Assembly (NCBI GenBank): GCA_022836615.1
Contig: MU405237.1
Span: forward strand, 62,001 to 126,000
Reading direction: 5' to 3'
Origin: Annulohypoxylon bovei var. microspora
Taxonomy: Eukaryota > Ascomycota > Sordariomycetes > Xylariales > Hypoxylaceae
DNA: 64,000 nt
A model generated the notes under the pieces. The model worked only from the letters and a program-made list of their open reading frames with translations. It was not told where the DNA came from and made no database searches. Made by a program: the position numbers and the translations under genes. This document shows positions 56,756 to 64,000 of the stretch, piece after piece. Within the stretch, counting starts at the first letter, position 1; each line of letters begins with the position of its first letter.

Positions 56756-58043
56756 TGGGAGGGGGGATACTACCTTCGCTGCCTCGTTATTGGGGAGCTG
56801 GGGAGCTGCGTGTTAGGAAGCGACTTCCATGGCTTCTTGGCTCTCGTGAAAACATGTATCTTGATTGGGTGTAGTATAGAAAGGCGAAATAAGAGAAAAA
56901 ATTCAATTGTTATTATTATACCCAATAGGCTTCAATCCCCTACATCCACCTACGTACCATACAGTACTAGGTAGTAATAAAAATGCTCATTGGTAAATGT
57001 AGGACCCCTGAAAAGGTGTAAGAGTGCACTGCACTATGTAAGATAGAACCAAAGGAAACAAAAGACATTTTAAAGGCACCGACCATAAGGAAACTCTCAG
57101 CCCTACAGAAACATGGGTCCAAAAGTGGATTAGGGTGTCGTAGCGGCCCCCAAAATAGAAGGTTTAGTTAGCTTCCATGTGCATGGAAGTCTTCGCTAAA
57201 CTTCTTCGTGCCTTCTTTGGATGTTCTTTGTAAACTAGCCTTACCAGCCATGCATGGTATCTATGACCTGATACCCAGCAGTTTGGCGCGGTAACCACAC
57301 AGTGCCAAGATCTCTATACTCAGTACAAAGTACACCTAGAAAGTATACTTCTTACGATTACATACCACCCACACTTTCAGACAACACGAAAAGCGCCATA
57401 CAGCCCGATTTAGAGATGGAAATTTCATTTCGTGCCAAATTTGGTTGTAGTAAACCCGAAAAATCCCATAGCCTTGACGCGGGTGGCCCACCCTCGACCC
57501 GAACATGTGCTTACAACCCCGAAATGTCGTGCAGGGATTCAACAACGTGGAACTGTACCTTTTCCGTACACCCCCAAACCTACATGTCTTAGACTTGGCT
57601 TGTTCGGTACGTGCTCGGTACGAATCCTCCTAAACGTGACTACCATCGAGGCTGAAGAACCGCAGCAGTTCTGAATGTCATCACAACCGGCAGACTGGGT
57701 GTAGCTAGGGTGGTCCCCTGCTCACCAACGGATCCTGGTGCGGTCAGCTTCCCAGGTTGAAGCTAGGAACCTCCCGCGGACTACCTGGTTGATCGAGGAC
57801 GGGCTGTGTCCGTATACAGATAGTAGATATATAAGTATTCTAGCTTCCCTAGCTCTGAGGCATCATCATTCCTCAACACCAGCATCACAAACAACAAGAA
57901 CAATACATCTTTCTCATAATCATCTAACTGTTTCATCACATATAACTGCCTTGACTTTGTATAACAACTTCTTTCTTACTACTTCGCTTCCCAATATCAT
58001 ACCAAACCACACAACAACACTATACCAATACCCAACAATTACA
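56756..58043. other. Intergenic, promoter and leader of the FGRSGYN gene
   Basis: 1.3 kb. Contains a hairpin at 57162-57201 (outer GTTTAG/CTAAAC, inner CTTCCATG/CATGGAAG). The 3' 200 bp is a CA-rich untranslated leader preceded by a TATA box. Confidence 0.45.
57828..57835 (+). promoter_or_regulatory. TATA box of the FGRSGYN-repeat gene
   Basis: TATATAAG about 215 bp before the start codon, followed by a long pyrimidine- and CA-rich leader without ATG in frame. This combination is common in highly expressed or regulated fungal genes. Confidence 0.55.
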
Positions 58044-58277
58044 ATGGCCGGCTTCACTTCCACCAACTCCACCACTCAGATGGCCAACTTTGGCCGAAGC
58101 GGATACAACAAGGACGGTGACAACGAGGATGACAAGCGCAACTTTGGACGCAGCGGCTACAACAAGGATGACTCCGACGACGACAAGAAGTGCTTCGGCC
58201 GCAGTGGATACAACAAGGACGGCGACGAGGAAGACAGCCGATTGTTCGCCAACTTTGGACGGAGCGGCTACAACTGA
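58044..58277 (+). CDS. Small repeat protein with four FGRSGYN units, function unknown
   Basis: Single exon, 77 residues. The heptapeptide FGRSGYN occurs four times (N-terminal, two central, and at the very C terminus). The linkers are acidic/lysine-rich: KDGDNEDDKRN, KDDSDDDKKC and KDGDEEDSRLFAN. There is no signal peptide, membrane helix or catalytic motif, and one cysteine. The repeats are also conserved at DNA level (GGCCGAAGCGGATACAAC and variants), indicating recent tandem duplication. The protein should be intrinsically disordered. I do not recognise a family. A multicore peptide precursor is conceivable because of regular cores separated by dibasic KR/KK sites, but a secretion signal is absent. 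A stress- or conidiation-linked disordered protein is as likely. The gene has its own TATA box and leader. Confidence 0.7.
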   Translation: MAGFTSTNSTTQMANFGRSGYNKDGDNEDDKRNFGRSGYNKDDSDDDKKCFGRSGYNKDGDEEDSRLFANFGRSGYN

Positions 58278-58700
58278 AAGCCTCACACCACCCAACGGCG
58301 ATGAACAACAACTAGACCGGTTGGATCTCCTGCCGCTCACGCGGATACCAGACCAACTATAATATCTCGCCTTCATTCAACGACCAACCCAGCCTTGATG
58401 GCAATGTATCACTACGCTTTAGACGATTTCCTTTGTTACTGCATCGAATACCATTAGCATTTACACCACTGTACCATTACGATTGTACGATATGAGGGGA
58501 CAGGGGGAAAAAAGATCATACCATAGACTTAGAACGCATCACTGCAACCTTGTATCACTACCCAGGCATGCATTGGGAACGGATAGACATTTGATGACGG
58601 AAGGGAAAAAGCATTTACAACGGAATTTGGGAGCATCAGGGCGGCGATTTGGCGCAATACTTCTTTAGTACATCTGTATAACATAGTCATCTTTATTCAG
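58278..58700. other. 3' flank shared with MSS1 (convergent)
   Basis: 423 bp; no further gene. It holds the 3' ends of the two convergent genes. Confidence 0.35.
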
Positions 58701-60571
58701 TCATTTTCCTACACAGAACCTGCCTCAAGTTAGTTTGATACACTAGTGAAATGATCGTGACAGCGCTTACTTCTCAAATATCACGCCAAGGATCTCCTCC
58801 ACATCTCCCACTTCTCCACGCCCAGTGATCCGCCCAAGAAAATTAGCGGCGTAACGAAGATGTTCTGCCGCCATCGTAATATCGGCGTCGGACTCTTCAA
58901 TGCCGTCGTATACGCTCTCCTCGCCTGTGGAACCTGTAGACCCCACGCTCTCAAGGTAGCTCTCTAGATGCCCTCGGCACTTGACGAGAAGCTGCCGCTG
59001 ACGCTCGGTAACGCCATGGAGATCTTGTAGGGTGGCGGGAAGAGATGTCATACTTGTGAACGATGACACCAACTGATCGGTTACCCCCCGTATTCCCCCG
59101 GGGTCGATCCGGTCAGAACCTAGATCTTGCGCCTCTTTGCAAGAGATAAGTATCGGCCGAGCGGCTTCAAGTCCCGCGATCTTACCAATCACCTCGTCCG
59201 TGAACCGTCGGACAAGAATACGCAGTTCGTCACCAGCGACAGCATCACGCTTATTGACTACTATTAAGCGCGCCTTACACTCTGCCGCTAGTCTTAGCGT
59301 CTCAAGATCGAAGCGAATCTGGGGGTTTCCAAGAGCATCTGCTTCGACGGAGGCGAGTACGATGATTACATCAGATTGGGTGGCTTTGACCCTCGCCCGG
59401 CGGATCCCCTCTTCTTCAACAGCCCCTATCTTGGCCTCGGATCCTCGAGGATCCGTATGATCCTTCCCGGCGGCACTTCTGAACCCAGCGGTATCCGCAA
59501 AGGTACATAGATACCCGCGAATATCAAGATTCGCCTCAATGATATCTCGGGTCGTACCAGATTCCCCTGAGACGATCGACGCCTCTCTGCCGACTACCTG
59601 GTTCATGAAGGAACTCTTGCCGACATTCGGCGGCCCCACAAGCGCGATTTTGATCCCGTTACGAAGAAGCTCACTTCGTTCACTAGCCCCCTCGTGAACG
59701 TGGATACTCTGAAGAATCTGTTTAACCTGTTTTGTCACGTTGCTAACAAGAGAAACAGGCGATTCGTCAAAATGCTGGTCTTCCGAGAAGTCGATGAGAG
59801 CTTCCATCTCAGCTCTAGCGTGCAAGAGTTGCTGACGCCAATCCTCGTACGTTCGACCTAGAGATCCACTGCTGCCGCGGACCGCAGCACGTCGCTGCTG
59901 TTCTGTCTCTGCCGCAAGGGTCTCGCTGAGAGCTTCTACCTGTGCCAAGTCAAGCCGGTCGTTGAGAAATGCACGTTTAGTGAATTCCCCGGGTTCGGCA
60001 TATCGGATAGGCCCTTCGGCGGCGCACTTGGGAATTGCTGAGAGAACAGCCTTCACGGTTGCGCTGCCGCCGTGCACATGTAATTCCAATACGTCATCGC
60101 CGGTGACCGTCTTCGGATTCGGAAAGAAGATGACTAATGCTTCCGAATCGAGTATTTCCGATCCACCCGAGTCCGGATGATATAGCGTCCTTACGGAGGC
60201 ATATCGAGGTTTTAAAGTGAGTTTACTTGGACAAAGCTCATGGTAGATCTTAGGAATGAATTAGTTTTAGTAATTGGTTAAGCATGAGCAAGCCATACAG
60301 ATTTACATGAAGGTCCCGAGATTCGAATGACCGCAATGCCGGCTTTGCCTTCGGCGGTTGACAATGCATATATTGTGTCATCACGCTGTCGGAAAGCGGT
60401 TTGACGTGGAAAGACACCTCCATGATCGACGAAGTTACGGCGACTAGAATGTAAAAAAGTGCTTGAAGACGAAAGTGACTGAGTAGCCGGATAACCCGGT
60501 TTAAATTGGATGGTAGTATTCCAGGACCATCTTGAGCAGGTGAACATGCACCTTCTTGCAACTCGATACAT
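58701..60571 (-). CDS. MSS1: Mitochondrial tRNA-modification GTPase Mss1 (GTPBP3/TrmE family)
   Basis: Three exons (60571-60299, 60248-58771, 58719-58701), 589 residues. An Arg/Ser-rich N terminus looks like a mitochondrial presequence. The formyl-THF-binding TrmE-N domain has DDTIYALSTAEGKAGIAVIRISGP and LHVHGGSATVKAVL. The GTPase domain has G1 GPPNVGKS (296-303), DTAG (343-346) and NKRD (423-426). The 19-nt last exon, after a strong GTAAGC donor and an ACTAAC branch site, replaces a premature end by FCVGK; the Cys of the CxGK end is essential in the family. The enzyme makes 5-taurinomethyl/carboxymethylaminomethyl uridine at the wobble base of mitochondrial tRNAs together with Mto1. Divergent from MAK16. 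Confidence 0.95.
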
Positions 60572-61019
60572 GAGTTATACGCCTCCTGATACTCCCATAG
60601 GAAGCCTCGATTATACGGAAAACCCCATAAGACAAGGAATTGAGAGTTCAGTTGCAAAAAATATCAATGTCTTAAGAAATACATTGTTTGAGGACAATAT
60701 ACAAACATCTAAGCCTGATATTTGGTGAAGGTCAAAGATGAGAGCAATTCATTTCAGAAGTACCTATGGTCCCGATTGCATAAGTCATTATGCATCTTCT
60801 GATTGGCTGATATGAGACCAGGCTAATCCGTTTTAAGTGACCGCCTTTGACCGTTCACCCACTTAGGACCCGCTCCGCAACGGCAGAATTTTTTGAAAAG
60901 TTTCTAAGCCCAAGAAGTTTTAGAGAAGGTCGTATCTTTGCTGCTTCACCCAAACACCTACCGTTCAACATAACTCGTACTTTGCCAACGAGCCAAATTG
61001 GCCCCAGTATTCGAACACG
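60572..61019. promoter_or_regulatory. Divergent promoter of MSS1 and MAK16
   Basis: 448 bp between start codons. No specific site is claimed. Confidence 0.4.
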
Positions 61020-62167
61020 ATGTCGGACGAAATTATCTGGCAGGTTATCGACAAACAGTTTTGCAGTTTTAAACTAAAGTGAGCATATCAGCCTATCGCA
61101 AATTTCTATCGCCGACTACGAATATTAATATGTTGCTAGAACTACTAAAGAGAAGAACTTCTGTCGAAATGAGTAAGAGGAGAATTCGGAATGCGACCCC
61201 GTATACTTTTACTGATTATAATTCAGGTACAATGTGACAGGTCTCTGCAACAGACAGTCATGTCCTCTCGCCAACTCTCGTTATGCTACCGTCCGAGCGC
61301 ATCCTACGAAGGGCACCTTGTACCTATACATGAAGACAATTGTTGGTGCCTTTCTGTGTCTCCTTCAAGTTTACTTCTAATAACAAAATCTAGGAGCGAG
61401 CACACACGCCAGCGAAATTATGGCAAAAAATCAAGCTGTCACAGAACTATGCTACCGCCCTGAAGCAGATCGATGATCAACTCATCTACTGGCCCAAATT
61501 CTTGGTCCACAAGGCGAAACAACGAGTTACTAGACTTACGCAAGTAGCTATAAGAATGAGAAGGCTCGCTAAGGAAGAGGCACGTCTAGGCGAGAAGCTT
61601 GTGCCCAAGATGGCGCCTAAGATCAGGCGACGAGAAGAGACTAGAGAACGCAAGGCCGAAGCCGCCGCTAAGTTGGAACGCACTATCGAGCGGGAGCTCA
61701 TGAATAGATTGCGCGAGGGTGCATATGGCGATCAACCGCTCAACGTTAGCGAAACTATCTGGAAGAAGGTGCTCAACGCCATGGAGCGTGAAGGCGAAGG
61801 AACAAGAGATAAGGACCTCGATAAGGGCATTGAAGACGAGGATGAAGACGAAGATGAAGAGGAGCTCGAGTATGAACAGGAAGAAGAGGACGATATACCC
61901 GACGGAGCTATCGAATATGTCAGCGACTTTGACGAGAGTGAAGATGACCTGGAGGACATTGAGGATTGGCTAGGAAGCGACGAATCCGATAAGGAAGTTG
62001 GGTCGGACGATGAAGAGAGCGAGGAAGAATCAACGAAGAAAGCAGTTGGTGAGAAGAGAAAGAGAGCGCGTGTCATTCGCGCGAAGCCAAAGAAGACAGC
62101 TCGACGCGGAAAGGAGATTGAGCATGAGCACGAATTCGAGCGGCATAGGGATGAGCTTGCCTTTTAG
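61020..62167 (+). CDS. MAK16: Ribosome-biogenesis protein Mak16 (60S assembly)
   Basis: Four exons (61020-61078, 61140-61172, 61227-61341, 61394-62167), 326 residues. It begins MSDEIIWQVIDKQFCSFKLK; exon 2 gives TTKEKNFCRNE and exon 3 YNVTGLCNRQSCPLANSRYA, which complete the Cys-rich zinc-like N-terminal domain. GTLYLYMKTIERAHTPAKLW and YWPKFLVHKAKQRVTRLTQVAIRMRR follow. The C-terminal third is highly acidic (EDEDEDEEELE) and ends in Lys/Arg clusters, typical for nucleolar proteins. Mak16 is an early 60S pre-ribosome factor and needed for L-A killer maintenance in yeast. Only the last exon is a long frame; the first three exons are 33-115 nt. The donor of exon 3 (GTTGGT) is weak but gives the conserved sequence. 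Confidence 0.95.
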
Positions 62168-62932
62168 AAGGCAATTGTTGATAATTGCTGGTATGAATTC
62201 AAGCATCCGGCATCTTCATTGCATTCAAAACTCTTGATACCCTCTTTGATACTTGGTTGTACCTAGGTATCTTATGAACATACCTATATATGTAGATAAA
62301 ATAGCAACAGGCAGGGTTGCACGCGCGAAGTTTCGTTTGAATCAAATAAATGCATCTAAAAAGACAAGTGACAGGTTAGACTACATGTCTTAATTTATAG
62401 TTTTTGTCGTTTTTATGGTTGTACATCTTATTTGTCAATTCCAGTTGTCCGATCTGGGATGGATCTGGTGGTGAACAAGTGATAATTGGGTGTTTTTGGT
62501 AGCATTCAGGGGAGTTCAGGGGAGATGACCTGCTAATGACTTGCTAGTTTGGCGGGGCATCCATCCACCGTATTTGATTTATCCACCAAGTGAGTTCCCA
62601 AGGTTGGCGCATTGATGTTAATCATTCTTACCAAACCCAAGCCCTTTTTTTGAAACAGATTCCTCGACACCCTTTTTCTTCTCTTTCTTCCACGAATCAT
62701 CCACCCAAGAACCTTAGTAACTCTACTTCTAATCTGCAACAAACTTCCCCCTTTCCCGCTCTAACTCTAACACATACCTTGTACTCGACTTAGACACTCA
62801 ATTCCGACCGAAACCCTATACGCGAAACAAGTCTCCTCGCACAATTGCGCCCGTCTCGGACGCATCTAACCGAGAACCCGTTGTCTCCCTGTCTCTGCTA
62901 GGTTCCCTCGGGACCACGAGACCGGCATAGCC
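62168..62932. other. Intergenic, MSO1 promoter and leader
   Basis: 765 bp. The second half is pyrimidine-rich (CTTCCCCCTTTCCCGCTC-type), a presumed promoter/leader. No gene seen. Confidence 0.4.
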
Positions 62933-63754
62933 ATGTCGGCCTGGTACAGCAATATCGTCGGCGCGACGAGCTCCAAGATCTCGAACCTCCAGCGCTCGTT
63001 CCTGAATAGCGAGGCCGACGGCGACACTGAGGATGACACCCACGTGTGCCGGGTCCTGCGCTCGTACTATATGGAGAAGGGACAGTCGCTGCCGGGCTGG
63101 CTCCCGCCCGACCCGAAGGCCCCGCCCCCGGTCGCTGCCGTCTACGCCCAGCCCTCGGCTGTAGGGTCAAGGTACGGCGGTCTCACGCAGCAGCCCCAGG
63201 GTGGCGGCCTCAGCTCCCTCTGGGACAACAACAACCCCGTGGCGCAGCCGCAGGACGCGCAGAGCCTAAGACGCGGAAGGGGCGCCCCACCCGCCGCTAG
63301 AATCGCGGATCCTAGGGGTAGTAGTAGCATGCTTAGGAACACGGATCCGGTACGCGATGACATACCCGCGAGACCATTACCCAGCCAGAGGGCGGGGAGT
63401 TATCAGACCCCCGGAGCAGGAGGCTACGCGAGGGACACGGGGACGGCGCCGCCGGCGACTGGGGGCTCGGCTCAGGATAGGCTAAAGCAGAGACTGTTCG
63501 GCGGTTCGAGGACGGCGAGTCCCGCGGGAAGCGGGCCCTTTAATCCCCCGCCGCAGGGCGGAAAGAACTACGAGGATAGGTTTGCGCCTGGGGGGGCATA
63601 CGATGGGTCTGGAGGTAGGAATGATCGGCCCTTTATGGCGGCTAACTCACCGTGGACGAACAATGAAGCTGATTACAACGGAACAGGGAACGGGGGCAGA
63701 TCCGGAGGCAGACGGCCGGGCGGTGGGTTGCCTAACGGACCGAGGACGAGATGA
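62933..63754 (+). CDS. MSO1: Mso1-like Sec1-binding protein
   Basis: Single exon, 273 residues. The N terminus SAWYSNIVGATSSKISNLQRS and SEADGDTEDDTHVCRVLRSYY with GWLPPDP match the Mso1 Sec1-binding domain (PF14475). The rest is Pro/Gly/Arg-rich and disordered; DRLKQRLFGGSR is the short Mso1 C-terminal motif. Mso1 binds Sec1 and Sec4 at sites of exocytosis and supports SNARE assembly at the plasma membrane. The sequence is GC-rich with strongly GC-ending codons, unlike the AT-richer genes nearby. The start context is GCCATG. Confidence 0.85.
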   Translation: MSAWYSNIVGATSSKISNLQRSFLNSEADGDTEDDTHVCRVLRSYYMEKGQSLPGWLPPDPKAPPPVAAVYAQPSAVGSRYGGLTQQPQGGGLSSLWDNNNPVAQPQDAQSLRRGRGAPPAARIADPRGSSSMLRNTDPVRDDIPARPLPSQRAGSYQTPGAGGYARDTGTAPPATGGSAQDRLKQRLFGGSRTASPAGSGPFNPPPQGGKNYEDRFAPGGAYDGSGGRNDRPFMAANSPWTNNEADYNGTGNGGRSGGRRPGGGLPNGPRTR

Positions 63755-64000
63755 TAGCGGTGCGAAGGGGGTAGGGTTACGTGGGACTGCAAGATAATTC
63801 CATTGAATGGATGAATAGGGGTTGGCTAACACAGTTCTGCCTATGCTCAAATTAGGAGTCGTGCCAGGGGCTTAGTGAGGCTATAGCGAAGTCCGATATT
63901 GCGGTAGATAGGGCGTGGATGCGGACATCGTTGCGATGCGATGCGATCCTACTGCACGGCTGCGCCCCTTTTTTTTCCCGGTTCGCTGGATTTCGGAACT

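Noticed and set aside
57302..57592. 96-residue frame before the FGRSGYN gene
   Set aside because: No recognisable features and an unusual composition; not supportable as a gene.
1..64000. CRISPR arrays, bacterial operons, ribosome binding sites, riboswitches
   Set aside because: Not expected in a fungal nuclear genome and no such patterns were seen; introns and tRNA structure show a eukaryote.

Overview
This window is nuclear DNA of a filamentous ascomycete, most likely a Sordariomycete (order not resolved). Genes have short GT-AG introns (about 50-110 nt), TACTAAC/CTAAC-type branch points and (A/C)AAATG start contexts. The tRNA-Glu has a short intron, and the telomere-like repeat is TTAGGG. 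No gene is bacterial-like. About 28 protein genes or gene relics, one tRNA gene and two MITE-type elements can be supported. Most proteins only become complete when exons are joined, so the gene models below give exon coordinates; all joins were checked by hand for frame.

Layout. 0.4-6 kb: IFI6/IFI27-like mini-protein, TIM22, tRNA-Glu(CTC), a small secreted protein, a membrane-anchored GH16 glucanase. 7.7-16 kb: PRP45/SKIP splicing factor, a p24 cargo receptor, a PhoD-like phosphatase (divergent from p24), and a two-TM protein with a long disordered tail. 17-25 kb: trimethyllysine dioxygenase (carnitine synthesis; nine exons), an SDR with a suspect first splice junction, a Tc1/mariner-type MITE, an unknown protein, calcineurin A. 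25.8-31.4 kb: cyclase-family enzyme, HAD phosphatase, 2OG-Fe(II) oxygenase, PAC3-like proteasome chaperone. 31.8-44.9 kb: DHR1/ECM16 helicase, a 1,802-residue protein combining an Hsp90/sacsin-type ATPase with a metzincin-spaced HExxH motif, an MMTAG2-like RS protein, MED6. 45-50 kb: FAD monooxygenase, then a decayed siderophore locus (truncated Sit/Mir-type transporter plus frameshifted esterase) ending at an inverted telomere-like repeat. 50.4-58 kb: gene-poor island with a hAT-type MITE flanked by a perfect 8-bp target duplication. 58-64 kb: a small FGRSGYN-repeat protein, MSS1 tRNA-modification GTPase, MAK16, and MSO1.

There is no convincing metabolic cluster. Most genes are conserved housekeeping functions: mitochondrial import and tRNA modification, splicing, ribosome assembly (DHR1, MAK16), Mediator, proteasome assembly, secretion (p24, MSO1) and Ca2+ signalling. 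Accessory content is concentrated at 45-58 kb. The most unusual items are the ATPase-HExxH protein, the FGRSGYN repeat protein, the telomere-like palindrome beside the dead siderophore locus, and the two MITEs.
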